NCBI GenBank assembly: GCA_024699225.1 | Contig: JAILPZ010000038.1 | Location: forward strand, 1 to 56,878 | Reading direction: 5' to 3' | Origin: Sphaerochaetaceae bacterium | Lineage (GTDB): Bacteria > Spirochaetota > Spirochaetia > Sphaerochaetales > Sphaerochaetaceae | Length of the DNA stretch: 56,878 bases | Part shown: positions 32,134-40,155 of the stretch, one piece after another | Layout: each line of letters opens with the position of its first letter | Numbering within the stretch: the first letter of the stretch is position 1 | Notes under the pieces: model-generated | Database searches by the model: none | Seen by the model: the letters and a program-made list of their open reading frames with translations, nothing else | Told to the model about the DNA's origin: nothing | Made by a program: the position numbers and the translations under genes

Positions 32134-34086
32134 ATGGTCAAATACGCAAGGGTTCTTGTTCCCGTACCTCTGAATTCTGATTTTCTCTACAGTTTTGATG
32201 ATGAGAAGCACAATGTGTGTGAAGGCTTTCGTGTTGAGGTTCCCTTTGGGAGACTCAAGAAGAAAGGCTATGTTGTTGAGGTTCTTGATGAAAAGCCCCA
32301 GTGTGAGTTTGAAATTAAGGAAATCAAAAGGGTAATAGACAAAGAGCCTCTGTTCGGTCAGAACGAATACAATCTTGCCCTCTGGATGGAAAAATTCTAC
32401 TTCTCAAGCCGCGGTGAAATAATGGATACCATGATCCCCGGCGGAAAAAGAGATGTTTCCTTCGGTGCTCTTGATACAGAGATGGGAGAAACCCGTAATT
32501 CTGTTTCCCTTACAGAAGAGCAGCAGAAAGCTGTAGACGAAATTACATCTTCTCCTTCCTCTCTTTTCTACCTCTACGGTATTACCGGAAGCGGAAAAAC
32601 AGAGGTCTTTCTAAAGTGTGTTGAGAAGGTCCTTTCTGAGGGTGGTCAGGTTATATATCTTGTTCCTGAGATTACACTTACGCATCAGCTTGCCCAGCAG
32701 GTAATAAAGCGCTTTAAGGGAAATGTAGCCATACTTCACTCCGGTTTAACTGATTCTCAGAGAATCATGCAGTGGAGAAAGATAAGGCGCGGTGAAGTAA
32801 GTTTTGTAATAGGTGCCAGAAGCGCAGTTTTTGCCCCGTTTGAGAACCTTAAAATGATAATAATTGACGAGGAACATGAGAACTCATACAAGAGTTCAAA
32901 CGCTCCCCGTTACCATGCCCGTCAGGTTGCCCAGCGCCGCTTAAGTGCCTGTAACGGCAAACTTGTACTTGGAAGTGCCACCCCAAGCCTTGAAGCCTGG
33001 CAGTTGATGGAAAGCGGTAAGATGAAACGCCTGAATTTGACTCAGAGAGTTGGAGGAGGAACGCTCCCACGTGTTTCTGTTGTAGATATGAAAGCTGAAA
33101 GCGGCCTTTTCAGCAGGACACTGCAAAAGGAAATGCACAAGTGTCTCTCTGACGGAAAGCAGGTAATACTCTTTTTAAACAGACGCGGATACTCGTACTA
33201 CTACCACTGCAACAACTGCGGTTATGAACTTAAATGCCCTCACTGTGATGTGGCCATGACATATCACAGAAACAAGGATGAGATGGTCTGTCACTACTGC
33301 GGACACAGAGAAAAACTCTCTCATATATGCCCAAATTGTGGTTCTGTTAACGTCTTGTATTCCGGAGTCGGTACAGAATTTGTTGAAAATGAGATAAAAA
33401 GGCTCTTTCCTATGTATGTCTGTGCACGTCTTGATACTGATGTTGTATCCAAGGACAGAAAGACAATAGAGAACACACTCAGTGCCTTTGCCAAAGGTGA
33501 AATTCAGATTCTTCTCGGAACCCAGATGGTTGCAAAGGGCCTTAATTTCCCTAACGTAAGGCTTGTAGGAATAATTATGGCTGACAGCGGTCTTCTCATG
33601 CCGGATTTCAGAGCCAGTGAGAGAACCTTTGACCTTCTTGTCCAGGTTAGCGGCAGAAGCGGCAGATCTGATGAAAGCGGAAAGGTAATAATTCAGACAA
33701 GAATGCCTGATAATGACACTATCAAACTCGCTTCTTCTGCCAGGGTTGAGGAGTTTGCAAAGGGAGAGCTCTCTGTAAGACAGCAGCTTTCATTTCCACC
33801 ATACTGCCGCATGATTAATACAGTCTTCAGATCAAAGGATAAGATGAAGGCTTTCAAGGCTGCTGAAGAGATAGCTTTAAGGCTTAAGAAGATAGACGGT
33901 AATTTTGAAGTTTTCGGAGCCCAGGAATGTCCTATTGAGAAGGTCCGTGAGCAGTACCGTTTCCAGGTTCTTTTAAAGTCAAATGACATGAATATCTTAA
34001 TTGGCGCACTCTCCTCTGCCCTTGATGGCTTTAAGAGCTCTTCAGTAATAGTTGAAGTAGATACTGACCCGCTTGAGCTGCTTTAA
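32134..34086 (+). CDS. priA: Primosomal protein PriA
   Basis: 3'-5' helicase that restarts stalled replication forks. The N-terminal DNA-binding domain is followed by Walker A GITGSGKTEV, DEEH box, GSATPSLEAW, two zinc-binding clusters (CNNCGYELKCPHC and CHYCGHREKLSHICPNCG) and the C-terminal helicase motifs LLGTQMVAKGLNFPNV and QVSGRSGR. About 650 residues, somewhat shorter than E. coli PriA but within the family range. An in-frame TTG at 32128 is possible; the ATG at 32134 is preferred. Confidence 0.95.
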   Translation: MVKYARVLVPVPLNSDFLYSFDDEKHNVCEGFRVEVPFGRLKKKGYVVEVLDEKPQCEFEIKEIKRVIDKEPLFGQNEYNLALWMEKFYFSSRGEIMDTMIPGGKRDVSFGALDTEMGETRNSVSLTEEQQKAVDEITSSPSSLFYLYGITGSGKTEVFLKCVEKVLSEGGQVIYLVPEITLTHQLAQQVIKRFKGNVAILHSGLTDSQRIMQWRKIRRGEVSFVIGARSAVFAPFENLKMIIIDEEHENSYKSSNAPRYHARQVAQRRLSACNGKLVLGSATPSLEAWQLMESGKMKRLNLTQRVGGGTLPRVSVVDMKAESGLFSRTLQKEMHKCLSDGKQVILFLNRRGYSYYYHCNNCGYELKCPHCDVAMTYHRNKDEMVCHYCGHREKLSHICPNCGSVNVLYSGVGTEFVENEIKRLFPMYVCARLDTDVVSKDRKTIENTLSAFAKGEIQILLGTQMVAKGLNFPNVRLVGIIMADSGLLMPDFRASERTFDLLVQVSGRSGRSDESGKVIIQTRMPDNDTIKLASSARVEEFAKGELSVRQQLSFPPYCRMINTVFRSKDKMKAFKAAEEIALRLKKIDGNFEVFGAQECPIEKVREQYRFQVLLKSNDMNILIGALSSALDGFKSSSVIVEVDTDPLELL

Positions 34087-34125
34087 AAAAGTCTTTACAC
34101 TACAGATATATATAAGGTTGTTTAA

Positions 34126-34647
34126 ATGCTTGATATCTGTAAATTAGGTGATGATATTCTCAGTGTCAAATGCACTGAGGTGAAAGATTTTGATCGTCCT
34201 CTTGAACTTCTTACCGAGGCCATGTTTGAGACAATGGAAGAGGCTGAGGGAGTAGGTCTTGCAGCTCCGCAGGTTGGAGTGGACAAGCGTCTTTTTGTTA
34301 TTGAAATTCCTTCCGAGGGAATCCGCCGTGTATTTGTAAATCCTCAGATTATTGAAACATCTGTTGAAGAAGGCCCTTATGAGGAGGGTTGTCTCAGTCT
34401 GCCCGGACTCAGCCATGAGGTTGTAAGACCTCTTGAGGTAACAGTCTTTGCTCAGGATGTTCACGGAAAGTCTTTCACACTTCATGCTACAGGTCTTCTT
34501 GCACGTGCAATTCAGCATGAGAATGACCACCTTGACGGTAAGCTCTACATAGACCATCTTTCTCCGTCAGAGAGAAAGCACATGGTAGATTTGTTTGAAA
34601 GAAGAAAGAAAAACGAGAGAAAGGGAAAAAGCAGAAGACGTGGATAA
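34126..34647 (+). CDS. def: Peptide deformylase
   Basis: Removes the formyl group from new proteins. All three motifs are present: GVGLAAPQVG, EGCLSLPG (metal Cys) and the QHENDHLDG form of HExxH (metal His, catalytic Glu). 173 residues with a basic tail (RRKKNERKGKSRR). It is 39 bases after priA and overlaps fmt, the functionally opposite enzyme, as in many bacteria. Only a weak AAGG precedes the ATG. Confidence 0.95.
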   Translation: MLDICKLGDDILSVKCTEVKDFDRPLELLTEAMFETMEEAEGVGLAAPQVGVDKRLFVIEIPSEGIRRVFVNPQIIETSVEEGPYEEGCLSLPGLSHEVVRPLEVTVFAQDVHGKSFTLHATGLLARAIQHENDHLDGKLYIDHLSPSERKHMVDLFERRKKNERKGKSRRRG

Positions 34648-35590
34648 GAAAAGAATCCTCTTTGCAGGTACACCTCAGATAGCAGTCCCTTTGTTTGAAC
34701 GTCTTTGCGACACATTCTGTGTTGTGGGTGTTCTGACTGCCGTTGATTCAGCCCAGGGCCGTTCAAAACAGCTTGTTCCGCCCCCGGTGAAGGAAGCTGC
34801 AGTAAAGCGCGGTATTCCGGTTCTTCAGTTCGACACTATAAAGACAGAGGCAAGAGATGCTGTTTCAGCCTTAAAGCCAGATGTTCTGGTAACCTTTGCC
34901 TTTGGCAAGATTTTCGGACCTAAGTTTCTTTCTCTTTTCAAGGGTGGTACATTTAATGTTCATCCGTCACGCCTTCCTCTTTTCAGGGGAGCATCTCCAA
35001 TTCAGAGTACCATCCTAAGCGGGCAGAAAGAGTGTGTAATTTCACTTCAGACTCTTGGCCTTGAGATGGATGAGGGAGAAATCTGGGCTACTGACTCTTT
35101 CCCTCTTTCCGGAACAGAGAATACTGAAAGCCTTACATCTCTTGTTTCTGAGCGTGCAGCTTCTTTTGTTCCAAAGGCACTTGAGGGTGTATTTGAAGGT
35201 CTTGTTCAGAGCAAAGAGCAGATTGGAGAGGTCTCTTACTGTACAAAGATAGGACGCGAAGAAGCTCATCTTGACTTTAACAGTAGTGTCTTCTCTCTTC
35301 ACTGTCAGATCCGTGCCATGTATCCATGGCCCAAGGCCTTTGCCTTCTTTGATGGAAACCCCATCTATATTACAGGTGTCTGGGGCGGTTTTGATGATCT
35401 GGAAAAAGCAGAATCTGTTTCTGCTGCACCCGGAACAGTTGTTGCCTACAGAAAGGACAGGGGAGTGGGAGTTGCCTGCTCTGACGGGATAATCTATCTT
35501 AATGCGTTCCAGCTTCCTTCAAGAAAGGAAATGGATTTTAAGGCCTTTGCAAACGGAAATCCCTGGATAAAAACAGCTTTCTTTAACTGA
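34640..35590 (+). CDS. fmt: Methionyl-tRNA formyltransferase
   Basis: Formylates initiator Met-tRNA. The GTG at 34640, overlapping the end of def by 8 bases, gives the family opening DKKRILFAGTPQIAVPLF and 316 residues; an in-frame ATG at 34595 would add an unlikely charged extension encoded over def. The folate site FNVHPSRLPLFRGASPIQ (Asn/His) and the Asp-loop LGLEMDEGEIW are clear. Confidence 0.93.
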   Translation: MDKKRILFAGTPQIAVPLFERLCDTFCVVGVLTAVDSAQGRSKQLVPPPVKEAAVKRGIPVLQFDTIKTEARDAVSALKPDVLVTFAFGKIFGPKFLSLFKGGTFNVHPSRLPLFRGASPIQSTILSGQKECVISLQTLGLEMDEGEIWATDSFPLSGTENTESLTSLVSERAASFVPKALEGVFEGLVQSKEQIGEVSYCTKIGREEAHLDFNSSVFSLHCQIRAMYPWPKAFAFFDGNPIYITGVWGGFDDLEKAESVSAAPGTVVAYRKDRGVGVACSDGIIYLNAFQLPSRKEMDFKAFANGNPWIKTAFFN

Positions 35591-35597
35591 GGCAGAC

Positions 35598-36575
35598 ATG
35601 GAAAGACCGTATAACAGCTATTCTGAGAATCTTAAAAACCGTTACGGCTACAGAATCTACAGGGTAGGTGTAGACGGAGGTTTTTCCTGTCCCCACAGGG
35701 ATAAAAGCCGCCTTAAGGGCGGATGTATATTCTGTGACAGCCAGGGTGCTGTTTCCGTATACCACAGAAAAAGTGAAAGTTCCTACACTCACGAAAGCAG
35801 TTTTGAAAAAGATATAGATTCCCAGTTAACTGTAAATGTTCCCCCTCTTGCAGAGCAGGCTCACCGTGGCGTTGAGTTTGTAAGAAGAAGATATAAGGCA
35901 GAGCATTTTTCAATTTATTTTCAGTCATACTCAAATACCTACGCACCGGTAGAGGTTCTAAAAGAAAAATACGACAGCGTAATAGACCTCTATCCGTGGG
36001 AGGAGCTGATTGTCTCAACCAGACCTGACTGTATAGACAGGCAAAAGGTCGCTCTTTTGTCTTCCTATAAAACAGATAAAAGACAGGTGTGTGTGGAACT
36101 TGGACTTCAGAGCGGAAATGACAGGATTTTAAAGGCCATGAGGCGCGGTCACAGCGTGAAGGACTTCTTGGATGCTGCTTCTCTTGTGAAGGAGGCCTCC
36201 CTTAATCTGTGCGTTCATGTTCTTACAGGGTTTCCGGGGGAAACGGAGGCAGAACTTAACGATACAATCAGGGTAATAAACACTGTTCATCCTCAGGCTG
36301 TGAAAATTCATAATCTTAATATTGCTTCAGGCACTGTGCTGTTTGAAAAGTACCTTGAGGGTGAGGTGACTGCACCATGTACAAAACGTCATTTGTGGAG
36401 TACTGTGTATTTTCTGAGGCGTATACCTTCAGATATTGTTATTGAAAGGTTAATATGTGAGACACCATCACACAGACTGGCTTCTCCGAGAGCGTTTGCT
36501 GATAAAAACAACTTCCTGCGTTCTCTTGAGGGCTATATGGTGGAAAACAATTTTAAACAGGGAGATTTGATATGA
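35598..36575 (+). CDS. Radical SAM protein of the YhcC (TIGR01212) family
   Basis: Radical S-adenosylmethionine protein of unknown reaction. Cluster Cys lie in GFSCPHRDKSRLKGGCIFCDSQGA, an expanded spacing typical of this family. Other family features are the IYFQSYSNTYAPVEVLKEKY segment, CVELGLQSGNDRILKAMRRGH and HVLTGFPGETEAE. 325 residues, GAGG before the ATG, and ATGA overlap with the FKBP gene that follows. Confidence 0.9.
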   Translation: MERPYNSYSENLKNRYGYRIYRVGVDGGFSCPHRDKSRLKGGCIFCDSQGAVSVYHRKSESSYTHESSFEKDIDSQLTVNVPPLAEQAHRGVEFVRRRYKAEHFSIYFQSYSNTYAPVEVLKEKYDSVIDLYPWEELIVSTRPDCIDRQKVALLSSYKTDKRQVCVELGLQSGNDRILKAMRRGHSVKDFLDAASLVKEASLNLCVHVLTGFPGETEAELNDTIRVINTVHPQAVKIHNLNIASGTVLFEKYLEGEVTAPCTKRHLWSTVYFLRRIPSDIVIERLICETPSHRLASPRAFADKNNFLRSLEGYMVENNFKQGDLI

Positions 36576-37282
36576 AAAAAACAATAAGCATTCTTATTAT
36601 TCTCGTTATCTCTTTTTCTGTTTTTGCACAGAGCATGGCAGAAAAACCCGAAATTACAGCAACTGAAACAGTTGAGAACTATGTTCCGCAGACAGTTTCT
36701 GAAAAGTTCTTCTGGGCCCTCGGTTACTACCAGGCCTATTCAAACATGGGCAACTATCTTGATATGGATGCCACTGCATTTGCAGAGGGAGCCAAGTCCT
36801 ATGCTGACGGTTATGATCTTACAGAAGAAGAGCTTTCAAAGATTGTTGATGATTATAAGCAGTATCTGACAGACCTTGTCGCCGCCATAGGAGAAGAAAA
36901 CCTTAAGGAAGCAGAAGCCTACCTTGAAGAAAACTCTCTTAATGAAGGCGTAGTTACAACAGCAAGCGGACTTCAGTACAAGGTTCTGGAAGAGGGCAGT
37001 GGCGCAACACCGACTTCCTCAGATACAGTTAATGTAGACTATGTTCTTACCCTTATTGACGGAACAGTTATTGATTCTTCATATGCAAGAGGAGCATCAA
37101 CTGATCTTTCTCTGACTCAGGTTATTCCGGGTTTCTCAGAGGGTCTCTGTCTTATGAAGAAAGGTGCAAGCTACAGATTCTGGATTCATCCGTCACTTGG
37201 ATACGGAGAGAACGGAACAACAGGAGTTGAACCTAATTCACTGCTGATTTTTGATGTTGTTCTTAATTCAATTGTAAAATAA
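36572..37282 (+). CDS. Secreted FKBP-type peptidyl-prolyl isomerase
   Basis: Folding helper outside the cytoplasm. The signal peptide MKKTISILIILVISFSVFAQ is followed by a helical region (about 40-125) like the dimerisation part of Mip/FkpA proteins, then one FKBP domain (about 130-236: VNVDYVLTLIDGTVIDSSYA, VIPGFSEGLCLMKKGASYRFWIHP, LGYGENG). Probably periplasmic. It ends the long operon that begins at cdaA. Confidence 0.92.
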   Translation: MKKTISILIILVISFSVFAQSMAEKPEITATETVENYVPQTVSEKFFWALGYYQAYSNMGNYLDMDATAFAEGAKSYADGYDLTEEELSKIVDDYKQYLTDLVAAIGEENLKEAEAYLEENSLNEGVVTTASGLQYKVLEEGSGATPTSSDTVNVDYVLTLIDGTVIDSSYARGASTDLSLTQVIPGFSEGLCLMKKGASYRFWIHPSLGYGENGTTGVEPNSLLIFDVVLNSIVK

Positions 37283-37288
37283 GTATTC

Positions 37289-37317
37289 TTTAACTTTACT
37301 ACCTTATGTGGTATGCT
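37289..37317 (+). promoter_or_regulatory. Promoter of the nucleotidyltransferase gene
   Basis: TTTAAC (37289-37294), 17 bases, TATGCT (37312-37317). The -10 overlaps a hairpin (TATGCTT/AAGCATA, 37312-37329), and a ribosome-binding site AGGGAG follows. Confidence 0.6.
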
Positions 37318-37344
37318 TTCTGAAGCATAAAGGGAGATTTGAAC

Positions 37345-38253
37345 ATGAAACCTACACTGGTTGTTTTAGCCGCAGGAATGGGTTCCAGATATGGTGGAAT
37401 CAAGCAGATTGATCCGGTTGGAGCACATGGAGAAACACTTCTTGACTACAGCTGCTTTGACGCACGTGAACATGGATATGACAAGGTAGTCTTTATTATC
37501 CGCCCAGATATTGAGAAAGACTTCAGAGAACGCCTTTTTGACAGAATTGCACGCAACATGAATGCCGAGTATGTTTTCCAGACAAAGCAGAGCCTTCTGA
37601 ATGCTCAGCAGATTGAGGCTTCAAAAAACAGGGAAAAGCCCTGGGGAACAATCCACGCAGTTCTTTGTGCTAAAGATGCTGTCAAAACACCGTTTACCAT
37701 CATTAATGCAGATGACTACTACGGAAAGGAAGCATACGGAATTCTCGGAAACTATCTGAGTACACTTGATAATTCAAGCAAGGATCATGCCATGGTCGGC
37801 TACATTCTGAAGAATACAATGAGTCCTGTAGGTTCAGTTTCCCGCGGGGTCTGTAACGTTAAGGACGGCTTCCTTACAAGCATGCGTGAGAACACAAAGA
37901 TTGAGTTTGACGCACAGGGAATAGTCAGCCACCTTCCGGAAGGCGACGTACGTCTTAGCGGAGACGAGATTGTTTCCATGAACTTCTTTGGCTTTACTCC
38001 GGCAGCTTTTGACTACATGCAGGGCTACTGGGAACGCTTTGTTAAGGAAAATATTGCAGAACCTAAGAAAGAAGTTCTTCTTCCTAACTGTGCAGGCGAG
38101 ATTGTTGCTACAGGAAACGGTACCATGAAGGTCTTCTCCACAGAGGACAGATGGTTCGGTATGACTTACAAGGAAGACCGTGAGACCGTCAGACAGAATC
38201 TTGCTGAAAAAACTAAACAGGGCCTTTATCCTGAGAAATTGTGGGAAAAATAA
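37345..38253 (+). CDS. Nucleotidyltransferase (NDP-sugar pyrophosphorylase-like)
   Basis: Joins a sugar 1-phosphate (or similar) to a nucleotide. The Rossmann-type opening LVVLAAGMGSRYGGIKQIDP holds the nucleotide-binding GMGSRYGGxKQ loop, and INADDYYG the metal Asp. It differs from GalU/RmlA in its later part, so the substrate is not assigned; related spirochaete and Bacteroidetes proteins are annotated only as NTP transferase domain proteins. The ATG at 37345 follows AGGGAG; the TTG at 37339 is rejected. Its stop overlaps the next ATG (TAATG). Confidence 0.85.
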   Translation: MKPTLVVLAAGMGSRYGGIKQIDPVGAHGETLLDYSCFDAREHGYDKVVFIIRPDIEKDFRERLFDRIARNMNAEYVFQTKQSLLNAQQIEASKNREKPWGTIHAVLCAKDAVKTPFTIINADDYYGKEAYGILGNYLSTLDNSSKDHAMVGYILKNTMSPVGSVSRGVCNVKDGFLTSMRENTKIEFDAQGIVSHLPEGDVRLSGDEIVSMNFFGFTPAAFDYMQGYWERFVKENIAEPKKEVLLPNCAGEIVATGNGTMKVFSTEDRWFGMTYKEDRETVRQNLAEKTKQGLYPEKLWEK

Positions 38254-38813
38254 TGAAAAAGATTCTAATTACATTAATTATGCTTCTCTGCCTTTCTGCT
38301 CTTTATGCAGGAGACGGAGAACACATTTTAACCCGTGAGGAACCATCAAATTTTCTCATGGATGTAGGTGTTACAGTTGTTTCTCCGTCCGGAGATGGCA
38401 ATAAGCGTCTGGGTGGAGTTCTTGGTTTAACATTCACTCCAGCTGCTTTTGGTGATTTTGCCATAGGTGTTAAGGCGCAGTTTACAGCTTCTGCCAACCC
38501 CGGAGAGCTTAAATCTCATGAGGAAGGAATAGTTAAGACCTTAAATCTCTCTGCAGCAGGTCTTCTATCAGGCAAGTACAGCTGGGCAAGGTCCTTTGAA
38601 CTCTACGGTGCTCTTGGTGCAAGGTACGATGTGAACGAATTTGAAGACTTCTCGGACTTCGGTCAGCGCTGGGGTTTTGTTGTTCAGGCCGGTGCCCACG
38701 GAAGACAGACAGATACTGTCGGAGTAGGTGTTGAGATTGAGTACTATAAAGCTGTTACAGAGAACGCAGACAATGAGCTTGGACTCAGAGCCTATCTGAG
38801 TTTTGAAATGTAA
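38253..38813 (+). CDS. Small outer-membrane beta-barrel-like protein
   Basis: A 186-residue protein with a signal peptide (MKKILITLIMLLCLSALYA) and amphipathic strands typical of an eight-stranded barrel (FLMDVGVTVVSPSGDG, GDFAIGVKAQFTAS, SFELYGALGARYDV, WGFVVQAGAHGR, TVGVGVEIEYYKA, ELGLRAYLSFEM), ending with an aromatic three residues from the C-terminus. No family is named with certainty. The ATG overlaps the preceding stop. Confidence 0.75.
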   Translation: MKKILITLIMLLCLSALYAGDGEHILTREEPSNFLMDVGVTVVSPSGDGNKRLGGVLGLTFTPAAFGDFAIGVKAQFTASANPGELKSHEEGIVKTLNLSAAGLLSGKYSWARSFELYGALGARYDVNEFEDFSDFGQRWGFVVQAGAHGRQTDTVGVGVEIEYYKAVTENADNELGLRAYLSFEM

Positions 38814-38832
38814 GGAAACAGGAGAAACATAA

Positions 38833-39387
38833 ATGGAAAAGAAAAATAACATAGGGTTTTTTATCCTTGGACTTTTACTTGTAGGAGCAGGAATTCTTGT
38901 TCTTGCAAACAAGGGTCTCTTTGTTAAGATAATTGTTGTTACTGCCGGTGTTTATTCACTTGCAGTCGGATTCTATACACTTTTTAACATCAGCTCATGG
39001 CATTTTGTAAAGCTTACAAAAACCGTTGCTGTTATAAAGAGCATCCTTTCAATTGTTGTCGGTCTTGTAGCAGTAATTGCTCCGGTAGCCCTTGCAGAGA
39101 TTTCTCTCGGCGCCATTCAGATTATAGTGGCTGTAATCCTCTGTTTTGAGGCTGTTGTTGCAGTCCAGAATGCTATTATGTGCAGAAAAATTGACAAGCG
39201 TCTGAATCTCAGCTCCTTTGCATGGGAAGCTCTTGTAGATGCAGTTCTTGCTTTTATTCTCTTTTCAAATCCGGACAAGGCACTTCCTGCAGTTGTTACA
39301 GTAATTGGTGTTGTAATAATTGTTCTTGGTGTTCTCTGCGTTGTTCTTACCGCCGCAGCAACAATCAAAAGTAAGAAAGCTGCTTAA
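38833..39387 (+). CDS. DUF308/HdeD-like membrane protein
   Basis: A 184-residue integral membrane protein with about six hydrophobic segments arranged as three hairpins, the layout of the HdeD/DUF308 family. The middle pair begins KSILSIVVGLVAVIAPVALAEISL, close to the family's 'G...l..P' pattern. HdeD in E. coli is linked to acid resistance; no such role can be claimed here. AGGAG precedes the ATG. Its stop directly abuts the stop of the convergent radC gene. Confidence 0.78.
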   Translation: MEKKNNIGFFILGLLLVGAGILVLANKGLFVKIIVVTAGVYSLAVGFYTLFNISSWHFVKLTKTVAVIKSILSIVVGLVAVIAPVALAEISLGAIQIIVAVILCFEAVVAVQNAIMCRKIDKRLNLSSFAWEALVDAVLAFILFSNPDKALPAVVTVIGVVIIVLGVLCVVLTAAATIKSKKAA

Positions 39388-40086
39388 TCAGCAAAATGAA
39401 TAATCGCCGTTTTCCAGCATGGAGCGGTATGAGTCCTGGCAGAATATTATGTGGTCCATCAGACGGATTCCAAGTATTCTGCCTGCTTTTTCTATAGAGT
39501 CAGTTACATCCAGATCATTCATACTCGGTTCAAGATTCCCGCTTGGGTGATTGTGGGCAAGAATAATTGAGCTTGCCCTGAGGGCCACTGCATCTGCAAA
39601 GACCTCACGCGGATGACAGACTGTTCTGTTGATAAGGCCAACTGTAATTACTTTTATTGCGAGAAGCTCCAAAGCTCCATTGAGGATAATGCAGATTAAG
39701 TGTTCCTGCATTCTGTCTCCATAGTGCCTTAAATAATCAAATATATCGGCAGGTCTTGAAAGGTTCTTCTTTCTGCATGATAAAAAGCGCCTCCCAAGTT
39801 CCAGACTTGCACACAGCAGGGCAGAGTTAGCCTCTCCCAGACCTTTGATTCCGTTTAAATCCTCCGGGCTGAGGTTTGCTACATTAAGAGATGAGATGGT
39901 CTGAAGAAAGTCTTCTGCTATATCCTGAACCGGCCGTCCTTTCTGACCTTTCCCTATTATGGAGCAGACAAGTTCAAGGTCGCTGAGGTTTGAAACTCCT
40001 TCACTTCTCATCTTCTCACGGGGTCTTGAGTCTCTGGGAATTTCCTTTATGGATTTAAATTCAATGGGTCTGTAGATATACTGCAT
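39388..40086 (-). CDS. radC: RadC-family JAMM protein
   Basis: A 232-residue protein with the RadC layout: an N-terminal helix-hairpin-helix segment (LNGIKGLGEANSALLCASLELGRR) and a C-terminal JAMM metal site (HPREVFADAVALRASSIILAHNHPSGNLEPSMNDLDVTD, i.e. H-x-H-P-S-G with the distal Asp). The family was once tied to DNA repair; its actual role remains uncertain. Its leader carries the CGTCTTA-type promoter motif shared with two lipoprotein genes, and AGGAGG precedes the ATG. Confidence 0.92.
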   Translation of the reverse strand: MQYIYRPIEFKSIKEIPRDSRPREKMRSEGVSNLSDLELVCSIIGKGQKGRPVQDIAEDFLQTISSLNVANLSPEDLNGIKGLGEANSALLCASLELGRRFLSCRKKNLSRPADIFDYLRHYGDRMQEHLICIILNGALELLAIKVITVGLINRTVCHPREVFADAVALRASSIILAHNHPSGNLEPSMNDLDVTDSIEKAGRILGIRLMDHIIFCQDSYRSMLENGDYSFC

Positions 40087-40120
40087 GAAGCCTCCTGTAC
40101 AGCTTGTTTTATTTTCACTG

Positions 40121-40153
40121 TATAAGACGCTTCAAAGTGCTCAAGCTTTGTTA
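40121..40153 (-). promoter_or_regulatory. Shared 33-bp promoter-like motif, copy 3 (radC)
   Basis: On the minus strand, invariant blocks GCACTTTG and GCGTCTTA with ACAAAG upstream; 28 of 33 bases match copy 2. Lies in the 69-base gap between glnN and radC and would start radC mRNA about 35 bases before its ATG. Confidence 0.55.
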
Positions 40154-40155
40154 TT

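Noticed and set aside
34144-34557. 137-codon minus-strand frame opposite def
   Set aside because: Fully antisense to peptide deformylase with all three motifs intact; no supporting signal.
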